Origin: CALKCV01 sp964609515
GTDB lineage: Bacteria > Cyanobacteriota > Cyanobacteriia > Cyanobacteriales > Microcoleaceae
Assembly (NCBI GenBank): GCA_964609515.1
Contig: CAZSTZ010000073.1
Location: 1-26,923 of the forward strand
Reading direction: 5' to 3'
Length of the DNA stretch: 26,923 nucleotides
Under the pieces are notes generated by a model that did not search any database, was not told the origin of the DNA, and was given only the letters and a program-made list of their open reading frames with translations. How positions within the stretch are numbered: the first letter of the stretch is position 1; each line of letters starts with the position of its first letter. The translations under genes and the position numbers were made by a program. Shown piece after piece: positions 8,152-14,587 of this stretch.

Positions 8152-8362
8152 TGGGAATGGGCAATGGGGAATAGGGAATAGGGAATGGGGAATGGGTACG
8201 AGAATTAAGAAACCCGGTCAAAAAACCGGGTTTCTGAGTTACGATGGCCAAACCCTAATGCTTACCAGCGAGAGTTGGGCAGACTTGCAGCAAACGAAGG
8301 GAAAATTCCCCATTCCCTATTCCCCATTCCCTATTCCCCATTCCCTATTCCCCATTCCCCAG
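8152..8362. repeat. Two opposed heptamer-repeat blocks around an AGAAACCCGG palindrome
   Basis: A GGGAATA/GGGAATG block (8152-8198) faces a complementary CCCTATT/CCCCATT block of about eight units (8305-8362). Between them, AGAAACCCGGT and ACCGGGTTTCT (about 8210-8237) form a hairpin also found at 16052-16086. A transcript could fold the two blocks into an imperfect stem of more than 40 bp. An open frame that spans this region is only an effect of the repeat lacking stops. Confidence 0.75.
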
Positions 8363-8404
8363 TTACAATAATTCTTAATTGTGTTGTTAATTTGCGAGGA
8401 AATT

Positions 8405-8983
8405 ATGAGCAATTCCGATCTTCAAAATTTGGTTGAGGCGATCGCTTCTCTATCCGCTGAAGACCGCGCTAATTTGTGGGAAGTTCTCGAAGAAAAACAA
8501 CTTACAAAATCGAAAGACGAACCGACAGAAAAGGCTTTTGTTTTCCCGGAATACAAAGTCGAAGCTGGTAATGCTAGGATTGATTTTTTTGAAGTAAAAA
8601 ATAAAGGAAATTTTTGGGGAGATAAAGGTAGGGCTAGCTATCAAGTTTTAATTAAAAAGGAAGGAGGCGATCGCTTTAGCGCTACTTTATTGGGATGGCC
8701 GAATTGTCAGGGGGTGGGAAAGACGCGATCGCGAGCTATTAGCAATTTACAAGAGTTAGTCAATTCCCAATTAGCCGAAGCAGAAATCGCTACTGTCGAA
8801 CTCAAGTCGAATTTGTCCGATAGTCCTTGGGTGAGGCTTGCGGGTAAGTACGAAAACGACCCTCAATACGACGAGGTACTGGCATATATAGAAGAATATC
8901 GTCGAGAATTAGATGCTGAAACTGAAGAATATTACCGTAAATTAGAGGAGGAGGAAAAGGCTAATGAGCCAATACATTCTTGA
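8405..8983 (+). CDS. Putative antitoxin with HicB-like segment, partner of the PIN toxin
   Basis: This 192-residue soluble protein overlaps the following PIN-domain gene by 20 bp, the usual arrangement of a type II antitoxin with its toxin. Residues about 3-27 (SDLQNLVEAIASLSAEDRANLWEVLEE) form an amphipathic helix pair. Residues about 75-125 (YQVLIKKEGGDRFSATLLGWPNCQ, then GVGKTRSRAISNLQELV) resemble the partly degraded RNase-H-like fold of HicB antitoxins. The C-terminal 45 residues are acidic and helical, and plausibly wrap the toxin. The ATG at 8405 was preferred over the GTG at 8381 because GAGGAAA lies just before it and conserved-looking sequence starts there. The antitoxin role is inferred from context; the HicB resemblance is by eye. 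Confidence 0.7.
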   Translation: MSNSDLQNLVEAIASLSAEDRANLWEVLEEKQLTKSKDEPTEKAFVFPEYKVEAGNARIDFFEVKNKGNFWGDKGRASYQVLIKKEGGDRFSATLLGWPNCQGVGKTRSRAISNLQELVNSQLAEAEIATVELKSNLSDSPWVRLAGKYENDPQYDEVLAYIEEYRRELDAETEEYYRKLEEEEKANEPIHS

Positions 8984-9392
8984 TACCGATTGCTTTTCTC
9001 TTTGGCAGCGAAACCACCCAGTTGTTGTTCGCAAGGTTAAGGAAAATATTGATGAAATTGCCGCATCTATAATTACTGCTGAAGAAGTTATTCGCGGTAG
9101 ATTTAATGTTATTCGGCAGGCTTCCCAATCTTCTCAGTCTGACAAATTGGTATCTGCTTACGACCTATTATGGGAGACTTTAGACGATTTAAAAAAGCTA
9201 GAAATTATCCCATTTAGCCACGCTGCTTATGCTTTTTTTTTAGATTTACGCCGTCAAAAAATACGCATTGGCACTCAAGAAAAGCGCATAGCTTCTATAG
9301 TATTGGCTACTGAAGGAGGGGTTTTAATTACTCGCAACCAACGGGACTTTTCGAGGGTTCCCGGTTTGGTCTTTGAAGATTGGACGGCGTGA
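8964..9392 (+). CDS. vapC: PIN-domain toxin, VapC family
   Basis: VapC proteins are Mg2+-dependent ribonucleases of the PIN fold that cleave tRNA or rRNA when freed from their antitoxin. The 142-residue protein is of normal length. It starts with ILDTDCFSLW (Asp7), has the second acidic residue in TAEEVIRG (Glu41), and ends with the typical LITRNQRDFSRVPGL carrying Asp128. The third acidic position, usually Asp in a GTxDLRIA context, reads GTQEKRIAS here, so Glu106 takes its place. The ATG lies inside the end of the upstream gene, indicating translational coupling. This is the only plus-strand module of the island; the other systems face the other way. Confidence 0.9.
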   Translation: MSQYILDTDCFSLWQRNHPVVVRKVKENIDEIAASIITAEEVIRGRFNVIRQASQSSQSDKLVSAYDLLWETLDDLKKLEIIPFSHAAYAFFLDLRRQKIRIGTQEKRIASIVLATEGGVLITRNQRDFSRVPGLVFEDWTA

Positions 9393-9404
9393 AGATGGGG
9401 CAAA

Positions 9405-9600
9405 GTTCGTAGTAAGCGCTTCAGCGCTATAAATCGCGCTCCGCGATTACTACAAACGAGCTTATCGGGCCCGGTGTTGAATATTTAATCAAGCGTAGGG
9501 GCGAACGACCCCTTATAAACTATAGGTTAACATAAAAAAATCGATTTGACAAGGGGTAATTTGCTTCGGCGCGGGAAAAATTTACGGGCCCAAAATTAGG
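9405..9600 (+). repeat. Interspersed island repeat, copy A
   Basis: This copy starts with a double hairpin (AAGCGCTTCAGCGCT, then AAATCGCGCTCCGCGATT) bounded by GTAGTAA/TTACTAC-type ends. It is followed by a core running from GGGCCCGGTGTTGAATATTT through GTAGGGGCGAACGACCCCTT and AAAAAAATCGATTTG to CTTCGGCGCGGG and ACGGGCCCAAAAT. Similarity with copy D continues into the adjacent DUF5615 gene, so A and D are ends of the duplicated unit. Confidence 0.9.
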
Positions 9601-9607
9601 AGATAAT

Positions 9608-9973
9608 TTACGATATTGGCAGTTTCCTGACTCGAAAAGATAACTGCTTGACGGAGATAATTGCTCCTGTTTCTAAATCTTCTCGACACCGATCCAAAAC
9701 TACAAGCAACCGTTCGTTAATAATGTTGTAATTTTCGTTGCCCAGTCGAAAGATAATGACGCTTGGTAGCGATTCTCCAGCGATCGCTAAGAGATAACCA
9801 AAGTCCAAATCGAGGGTTAACAAAATTCGTTCTTCGCTACGAGCTTTGATTAAAATGTCTTCATCGGGTAAAGTTTGCAATCCTTCCTCGCGCAAATGCA
9901 CCACTTCGTAGCCTGCATTTCTCAACCATGCTACTGTCGGTCGAGAAATTCCCATATCTGCTAAAAATTTCAT
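9608..9973 (-). CDS. DUF5615 PIN-like toxin (pair 1)
   Basis: The 121-residue protein has the DUF5615 look: KFLADMGISRPTVAWLRNAGYEVVHLRE at the start, then LPDEDIL and the acidic TLDLDFG. It belongs to the Mut7-C/PIN-like nuclease group. Acidic candidates for metal binding are Asp6, Asp37/Asp39, Asp55 and Asp57. The gene starts with an ATGA overlap of 4 bp with the upstream DUF433 gene, the standard antitoxin-toxin layout of this family. A 4-kb distant copy (13664-14030) is nearly identical except for a frameshift, which indicates that this is the functional original. Toxicity is inferred from family and context. Confidence 0.88.
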   Translation of the reverse strand: MKFLADMGISRPTVAWLRNAGYEVVHLREEGLQTLPDEDILIKARSEERILLTLDLDFGYLLAIAGESLPSVIIFRLGNENYNIINERLLVVLDRCREDLETGAIISVKQLSFRVRKLPIS

Positions 9974-10203
9974 CCTATTTTTTCTTCATAATAAACTTCT
10001 TCTCTTGTCAACCAAGCGGCATAAAGCAAACACTGACGAATATCTTCTGGTTCTAGGTCTGGATATTCTGCCAAAATTTCTTTTGTTGGTTTTCCGTTGG
10101 CAACTAAATTTATTACTAAGGAGACGGGTATACGCATTCCTCTAATGCAGGCTTGTCCTGCCATAATCCTGGGATTAAATGTAATTCTGTCTAGTTCTAA
10201 CAT
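9970..10203 (-). CDS. DUF433 antitoxin (pair 1)
   Basis: DUF433 proteins are small winged-helix antitoxins, usually paired with DUF5615 toxins. The 77-residue product contains the family core NPRIMAGQACIRGMRIPVSL, the helix KPTKEILAEYPDLEPEDIRQC and LLYAAWL. Its TGA overlaps the ATG of the toxin gene. The ATG at 10203 is intact here; the duplicate at 14271 carries ATC at the same position. Repeat copy B starts about 30 bp upstream, so the promoter of this operon must lie in or next to the repeat. Confidence 0.9.
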   Translation of the reverse strand: MLELDRITFNPRIMAGQACIRGMRIPVSLVINLVANGKPTKEILAEYPDLEPEDIRQCLLYAAWLTREEVYYEEKIG

Positions 10204-10233
10204 GGCTTTTAAGTTGTTAGAGATGGGGGTTTT

Positions 10234-10374
10234 TAGTAGGAGCTTTTACTACGAACGGCCTTATTGGGCCTGGTGTTGAATATTTAATCAAGCGTAGGGG
10301 CGAACGACCCCTTATAAACTATAGGTTAACATAAAAAAATCGATTTGGCAAGGGGTAATTTGCTGCGGCGCGGG
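10234..10374 (+). repeat. Interspersed island repeat, copy B
   Basis: The core GTGTTGAATATTTAATCAAGCG... to GCGGCGCGGG is shared with copies A and C-E. In B and E the left part is a short GTAGGAGCTTTTACTAC palindrome instead of the longer hairpins of A, C and D, and the right GGGCCC end is missing. Confidence 0.9.
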
Positions 10375-10383
10375 GGCCGAATT

Positions 10384-10480
10384 TTAGGGAGCTGGCCGCA
10401 AAATTGGCGGTCGATAATTCTGAAGAAATTCTAAAGCACTTTGCTTGTCTGCGAACTGTCCGTCGATGCGATCGCCCGTA
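10384..10480 (-). pseudogene. Possible C-terminal gene remnant
   Basis: On the minus strand an open frame next to the heptamer repeat reads NTGDRIDGQFADKQSALEFL and ends QNYRPPILRPAP-stop. The composition looks protein-like, but it has no start and its upstream side is the AT-rich heptamer repeat followed by the methyltransferase stop codon. I cannot name a family. It may be the 3' end of a lost gene trapped between repeat B and the methyltransferase. Confidence 0.25.
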
Positions 10481-10508
10481 TTGTAATTGTTAATTGTTAA
10501 TTGTTAAT
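10481..10508. repeat. AT-rich heptamer repeat
   Basis: Tandem TAATTGT units lie between the methyltransferase stop codon and the putative remnant. It is the same type as the block in the phaA-phaB spacer. Confidence 0.7.
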
Positions 10509-10513
10509 CGATA

Positions 10514-11830
10514 TTATCCCTCAACCCAGAGAATACCCTCGTGAAGTGGCACTCTATGTTTGCGGTTTTTCCACTTCGTATTTCTATCCCTTATTTTCTC
10601 AAACTTATAAGTTTTAAAACCCGCAGCTAAAGCGAGTTCGCCCAACCATTTATCCACGGGAACATATACCCCATAAGGCGCAGAATCTCCCACTACAAAA
10701 ATTACTAAACCGCCCTCTATTGTAACCCGTCTTAAAGCTAACCAAACTTTAGCCATATCGCTGAAATAAGCAGCAACCATCCCGTGATACGACTTCTTAC
10801 CACCATGATTTTTTCTCTCCGCTGAAAGCAGACTGCAAGTATTAGTAATTTCTTCAAAAATTGGAGTTAAAAGCGGGCTTTTCAAAATGCTATCTATCTC
10901 TTTATTAAATTTAGCAGCGTGTTGAGTGCAAGAGCGAATTAAATATTGACGAACGGTTTTTTGTAAATCTCCCCAACCGCTAATTTCTCCAAAAAAGCTC
11001 ATTTCCAATCGCGTCGCATCTGCATAATCGTAATTATTAGCATAAGGAGGCGAGGTAATTATTAAATCTGCCCATTTATCGGGAATTGAGTTACATTCTC
11101 TGGCATCTTCCCGGTACAAAAATGCTGCTTTATTAAACGAGTTATGTTGTTGTTTAATCATATCCTCGCCCATCAAGTAAATCTTGGCTAAAAATGCTTC
11201 GTAAGGTTCGCGGATTTTAGTTTTAGTTTTGTTGGGAAGTACATATTGCCATTGAGCGGTTCCTGCGGTGGAACATTCTCGCAGAATTGATGTTAGTGCT
11301 AACCAGGTAAGTTCTGCAATTTTTCCTGTATCTTTTCTATTTTCTAAGGCTTTTTTGATGCTATTTAATTGGTTGAGACTTTGAGCAGTAAAGCACTTTT
11401 CTATTAGTTGAGGATATTCGCTAATATCTTTGGCGCTTGATATTGTTTCTAAACTTTTTGCTTCTTGTAAAATTCCTAGTGCATATTTTCTAAATTCTAG
11501 GGAATTTTCTCGCCAATAAAGTTTGGTTTGAGCGATGCGGGCGACGAAGAGATGGGCTTCTAGCCCCATAGCTTCAACGTTACAAGATTCTGCTGCTAAA
11601 AGTGTTGTGCCAGAACCTACGAAGGGGTCTAATATTCGGTGTCTGCCTTTGGCTTTTTCTTGTTGAATAATTTCTGTTATCCAGTTAGCGGAAAATCCAG
11701 CGGAGTAGGGAAACCATCTATGAATTGGAAGGGATAAGTTGTCGGAGAAGGTTGATGTTTTGTCTGAGGTTTGTTCTGGTTTGTTGCTGGGGAATAGTTC
11801 TAATTGTTTGGGCGAGAATTGCTGGTTCAT
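10514..11830 (-). CDS. DNA methyltransferase with SPPY motif (N4-cytosine or N6-adenine type)
   Basis: The 438-residue protein transfers a methyl group from S-adenosylmethionine to an exocyclic amino group of DNA. Motif I, DPFVGSGTT, is at residues 68-76. The catalytic motif IV, TSPPYANNYDY, is at 259-269. About 180 residues between them may hold the target-recognition region. RWFPYSAGFSANWI at 39-52 fits motif X. The order I...IV is not that of the beta class. SPPY is commonest in N4-cytosine enzymes, but the target base cannot be decided from sequence. GAAGG sits just before the ATG at 11830. No restriction endonuclease is seen next to it. It stands alone between repeats B and C, as an orphan methyltransferase or a residue of a restriction system. 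Confidence 0.87.
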   Translation of the reverse strand: MNQQFSPKQLELFPSNKPEQTSDKTSTFSDNLSLPIHRWFPYSAGFSANWITEIIQQEKAKGRHRILDPFVGSGTTLLAAESCNVEAMGLEAHLFVARIAQTKLYWRENSLEFRKYALGILQEAKSLETISSAKDISEYPQLIEKCFTAQSLNQLNSIKKALENRKDTGKIAELTWLALTSILRECSTAGTAQWQYVLPNKTKTKIREPYEAFLAKIYLMGEDMIKQQHNSFNKAAFLYREDARECNSIPDKWADLIITSPPYANNYDYADATRLEMSFFGEISGWGDLQKTVRQYLIRSCTQHAAKFNKEIDSILKSPLLTPIFEEITNTCSLLSAERKNHGGKKSYHGMVAAYFSDMAKVWLALRRVTIEGGLVIFVVGDSAPYGVYVPVDKWLGELALAAGFKTYKFEKIRDRNTKWKNRKHRVPLHEGILWVEG

Positions 11831-11849
11831 AATCCCTTCTTTTTAGAAA

Positions 11850-12042
11850 GTTCGTAGTAATCGCGGAGCGCGATTTATTACGACTAAAGTCGTTACTAGG
11901 AACGGGCTTATCGGGCCCGGTGTTGAATATTTAATCAAGCGTAGGGGCGAACGACCCCTTATAAACTATAGATTAACATAAAAAAATCGATTTGGCAAGG
12001 GGGAATTTACTTCGGCGCGGGAAAAATTTACGGGCCCAAAAT
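11850..12042 (+). repeat. Interspersed island repeat, copy C
   Basis: Full-length copy with the left hairpin AATCGCGGAGCGCGATT followed by a second one, ACGACTAAAGTCGT. The common core and the GGGCCC at both ends are present. It ends at GGGCCCAAAAT, after which similarity to A and D stops, which marks the right boundary of the repeat. It separates the methyltransferase start from the broken nucleotidyltransferase gene. Confidence 0.9.
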
Positions 12043-12070
12043 AAGGTGACGCTGTAAAAAAAGCGATTTA

Positions 12071-12919
12071 TTACAGAGCTAGTCGGGAAATTCGGTCTCT
12101 CAAAAACTGCCCTCGACCGGAACTTCTGGCAACAGATGATAGAAAAGCTGGGGCTATTTCTCTCAGGGTTTCAAGTTCGGCACTAAACCACTGGGATAAA
12201 AACTCCCTCACTTCAGCATCAGCTTGCCCCACTTCCTCTTCTAAAGCAGAACGTCCGTCGAGCAAGCTAATGATGTCCTCGATGTCGGCGCTATAATAAA
12301 AACGGGTACACTGCAATGCAAGTAAAAACCCAAAAATTAAACGCTTTTAGGCAAGAGGCATGGATGCAAGAGGCAATAGTTGGGGAAAAGGCAAGAAGGG
12401 AAAAGGGATGCATTAGATAAAAAACCGAATATTCGATATTTTTACAAATATGGGATGCTCCCATAAAAACTCCCCCCGCCCCTAGCGATAAAAGCTTCTA
12501 TTTTGGATGCCAGTAGATAAGGAGTAGAAAAAATGAGAATTTCTCTGCCGCTGGGGAGTTGATAAGAAATAGAATTAGCAATTCCAGGTTTGTACCAGGG
12601 ATTGGAAAATCCCAATACGGACTCGTCGCAAGGCATGATATCTATAGAAATGTCTCGATACTGCCACCGACACAGAGGTGCCCCCGAGTCGGTACTTTCT
12701 GTTAAACCTAAGTTTCGCAGCAAGTCCGAAAGACGATAATACTCGCTTTTGGTGACTATCTCAACTACGCAATCTACGTCGTCGGTGGGTCTAATATCAG
12801 GGGCGGAAACTGCGTCTAGGTAGAGGGATATAGTTGCTCCTCCGGTAAAAACTAGGGTTTGGGGCACTGGGCGCGAGTACCTCGGCGACTCGTTGGAGTA
12901 TTAATAATTGTCGTTCCAT
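12071..12919 (-). pseudogene. AbiEii-like nucleotidyltransferase, broken by a MITE and a frameshift
   Basis: The gene starts with ATG at 12919, inside TAATG shared with the stop of the upstream gene. It first encodes MERQLLILQRVAEVLAP, then continues in another frame as VPQTLVFTGGATISLYLD and PTDDVDCVVEI, a GG...D-x-D pattern of nucleotidyltransferase-fold proteins. A one-base change near 12868 is needed to join the two. After KIEAFIARGGGSFY the frame is cut by the element at 12304-12462. Beyond it the protein resumes as YSADIEDIISLLDGRSALEE to the TAA at 12071. Removing the element and one copy of ATAAAAAC restores GGSFYYSADIEDI exactly. The intact product would be near 220 residues. Family members pair with a DNA-binding partner as toxin-antitoxin or abortive-infection systems; this copy should be inactive. 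Confidence 0.85.
12304..12462 (+). mobile_element. MITE-like element, copy 2, with 8-bp target duplication
   Basis: A 159-bp non-coding element is flanked on both sides by ATAAAAAC (12296-12303 and 12463-12470), a perfect 8-bp direct repeat. It starts GGGTACACTGCAATGCAAG, contains GAATATTC, and ends ACAAATATGGGATGCTCCC. Similar sequences lie at 4-192 (inverted) and 18393-18542. No protein is encoded, so movement would need a transposase in trans. The terminal inverted repeat is weak in this copy (GGG...CCC only). Confidence 0.88.
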
Positions 12920-13425
12920 TATCCTGCTATTCTTTGATGAAGTTCTTTAGCGGCCAAACGTTTTTCTCTAACCCTTCCCACTCGGATAGCGTCGATTAAA
13001 CTTAACAATGCATATAGTTGCGGGTCGTTTTGGACGGCTATGGGGACGGATCTATATAGGGGGGCGATCGCTTGTCCTCTGACGTTGCCCGCGGGCGTGG
13101 GCCAAACGTAGGCATCGCTTTCATCTGCCAACAGCAAGCTTTTCAAGGGTTCCGCCGAATGTGCCGTAGGCAGTCCTCGCGCTATAACTCCCGGGGTGGC
13201 GTAGAAGGCATAGGGCAACCCGTGAACTAGAAACTCTAGTAAAGGTTGTTTGTTAACTTGTCGGTTGTCGCTGTCGTACAAACCGCTGGCATGGCCTCTT
13301 TTCAAGGCAGCATGAACTTCCGAGGCGCTCATGCCCAAGCTTTCGGCCAGAATGCTGTAGGTCCAGTTGGAGTTCTGCCAGAGATGGACTTTGAGTAATG
13401 TCATTATGTCTTGGGGTTTTAGCAT
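12919..13425 (-). CDS. Helix-turn-helix partner of the nucleotidyltransferase (putative antitoxin/regulator)
   Basis: This 168-residue soluble protein starts with a winged-helix-like region. WTYSILAESLGMSASEVHAA (about residues 22-41) is a plausible helix-turn-helix, followed by a wing-like LKRGHASGLY. The remainder contains a Pro-rich LEFLVHGLPYAFYATPG segment and a C-terminal helix VREKRLAAKELHQRIAG. The stop codon overlaps the start of the nucleotidyltransferase gene as TAATG, so the two were translationally coupled. The gene itself is intact while its partner is broken, which suggests a surviving orphan antitoxin or regulator. An odd palindrome 17 nt before the ATG may be its operator. 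The role is inferred from the layout. Confidence 0.72.
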   Translation of the reverse strand: MLKPQDIMTLLKVHLWQNSNWTYSILAESLGMSASEVHAALKRGHASGLYDSDNRQVNKQPLLEFLVHGLPYAFYATPGVIARGLPTAHSAEPLKSLLLADESDAYVWPTPAGNVRGQAIAPLYRSVPIAVQNDPQLYALLSLIDAIRVGRVREKRLAAKELHQRIAG

Positions 13426-13441
13426 GGCTGTTTATTCGTTT

Positions 13442-13456
13442 TTCGCGAATCGCGAA
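13442..13456. promoter_or_regulatory. Candidate operator of the HTH gene
   Basis: TTCGCGA-A-TCGCGAA is a perfect palindrome of 7-bp arms around one base. It begins 17 nt upstream of the ATG at 13425. No matching palindrome is seen before the other island operons. The position fits autoregulation by the HTH protein, but this is inference. Confidence 0.4.
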
Positions 13457-13466
13457 TAATTTTTCA

Positions 13467-13655
13467 GAGTAAGCGCTTCAGCACTATAAATCGCTAAAGC
13501 GATTACTACGAACGGGCTTATCGGGCCCGGTGTTGAATATTTAGTCAAGCGTAGGGGCGAACGACCCCTTATAAACTATAAGGTAGCATAAAAAAATCGA
13601 TTTGGCAAGGGGGAATTTACTTCGGCGCGGGAAAAATTTATGGGCCCAAAATTAG
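13467..13655 (+). repeat. Interspersed island repeat, copy D
   Basis: Full copy with double hairpin (AAGCGCTTCAGCACT, then AATCGCTAAAGCGATT), the common core and both GGGCCC ends. It differs from A mainly in the stem-loop cores and a few point changes. Similarity to A continues through the following DUF5615 and DUF433 sequence to copy E. Confidence 0.9.
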
Positions 13656-13663
13656 GAGGTAAT

Positions 13664-14030
13664 TTATGATATTGGCAACTTCCTTACTCGAAAAGATAAC
13701 TGCTTGACGGAGATAATTGCTCCTGTTTCTAAATCGTCTCGACATCGATCCAAAACTACAAGCAACCGTTCGTTAATCATGTTGTAGTTTTCATTGCCCA
13801 GTCGAAAGATAATGACGCTTGGCAGTGATTCTCCAGCGATCGCTAATAGATAACCAAAGTCCAGATCGAGGGTTAACAAAATTCGTCCCTCGGCACGAGT
13901 TTTGATTAAAATCTCTTCATCGGGTAAAGTTTGCAACCCATCCCAGGCGCAAATGCACCACTTCATAATTTGCATTTCTCAACCATGCTACTGTCGGTCG
14001 AGAAATTCCCATATCTGCTAAAAATTTCAT
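13664..14030 (-). pseudogene. DUF5615 toxin copy 2, frameshifted
   Basis: This is a near-identical duplicate of the toxin at 9608-9973. From ATG at 14030 it reads MKFLADMGISRPTVAWLRNA and NYEVVHLR, then leaves the frame because CGCGAGGAAGGATTG of copy 1 is replaced by CGCCTGGGATGGGTTG, one base longer. The frame then ends within about ten codons. The original frame resumes at GLQTLPDEEILIKTRAEGRI and runs to the same C-terminus. The Asp55/Asp57 region is intact, but N-terminal Asp6 is separated from it. Start and stop context show a recent duplication followed by decay. Confidence 0.85.
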
Positions 14031-14046
14031 CTAATTTTTTCAGTTA

Positions 14047-14271
14047 TTTTTATGCATAGTAAACTTCTTCTCTTGCCAACCAGGCGGCATAAAGCAAGCA
14101 CTGACGAATATCTTCTGGTTCTAGGTCTGGATATTCTGCTAAAATTTCTGTTGTTGGTTTTCCGTTGGCAACTAAATTTATTATTAAGGAGACGGGTATT
14201 CGCATTCCTCGAATGCAAGCTTGTCCTGCCATAATCTGGGGATTAAATGTAATTCTGTCTAGTTCTAAGAT
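14047..14271 (-). pseudogene. DUF433 antitoxin copy 2, start codon lost
   Basis: The codon that is ATG in copy 1 is ATC here (complement of 14269-14271), while the following LELDRITFNPQIMAGQACIR is conserved in frame. Translation could only begin at the internal ATG at 14232 or at a weak non-canonical codon, giving about 60 residues without the first segment. The C-terminus is also altered: YYEEKIG of copy 1 is replaced by YYA-stop, and the ATGA overlap with the toxin is gone. Partial function of the MAGQ...YYA fragment cannot be excluded. Confidence 0.75.
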
Positions 14272-14301
14272 GACTTTTAAATTGTTAGGAATGGGGGTTT
14301 T

Positions 14302-14442
14302 GAGTAGGAGCTTTTACTACGAACGGGCTTATGGGACAAGGTGTTGAATATTTAATCAAGCGTAGGGGCGAACGACCCCTTATAATCTTTAGATTAACAT
14401 AAAAAAATCGATTTGGCAAGGGGGAATTTACTTCGGCGCGGG
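14302..14442 (+). repeat. Interspersed island repeat, copy E
   Basis: Short form like copy B, with GTAGGAGCTTTTACTAC at the left, the common core, and an end at CTTCGGCGCGGG. Some core positions differ (ATGGGACAAGGTG instead of TCGGGCCCGGTG; TAATCTTTAGA instead of TAAACTATAGG). It is the rightmost copy of the array. Confidence 0.88.
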
Positions 14443-14559
14443 ACCGAGGGGAAGTTAATTTATGTAACAATTTCTTGACTTAATTTAGCTAGATGTAGTA
14501 AGCAATCTCCCATTTATCGGGTTGACCGAGGGTATAAAGGTTAAATTTTGTTAAAAATG

Positions 14560-14587
14560 TTGATGTTTTTTTCAACACACTTATAAT
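14560..14587 (+). promoter_or_regulatory. Candidate sigma-70-type promoter of the RTX-like gene
   Basis: TTGATG (14560-14565) and TATAAT (14582-14587) are separated by 16 bp. This predicts transcription from about 14594 and a leader of about 80 nt. The leader contains GGAGGC...GCCTC and GGAG...CTCC pairing options before the ribosome site AAAGGA. Confidence 0.5.

Noticed and set aside
8060..8371. 103-codon ORF upstream of the PIN system
   Set aside because: It mainly translates heptamer repeats (IPYSPFPIPHSLFPIP) and the CCCGG palindrome.
12071..12316. 81-residue ORF as an independent gene starting MQCTRFYYS
   Set aside because: The first residues come from the MITE end; the rest is the C-terminal part of the interrupted nucleotidyltransferase.
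9405..14442. Island repeats as integron attC sites
   Set aside because: No paired GTTRRRY/RYYYAAC core sites were found in the repeats, and there is no integron integrase in the window.
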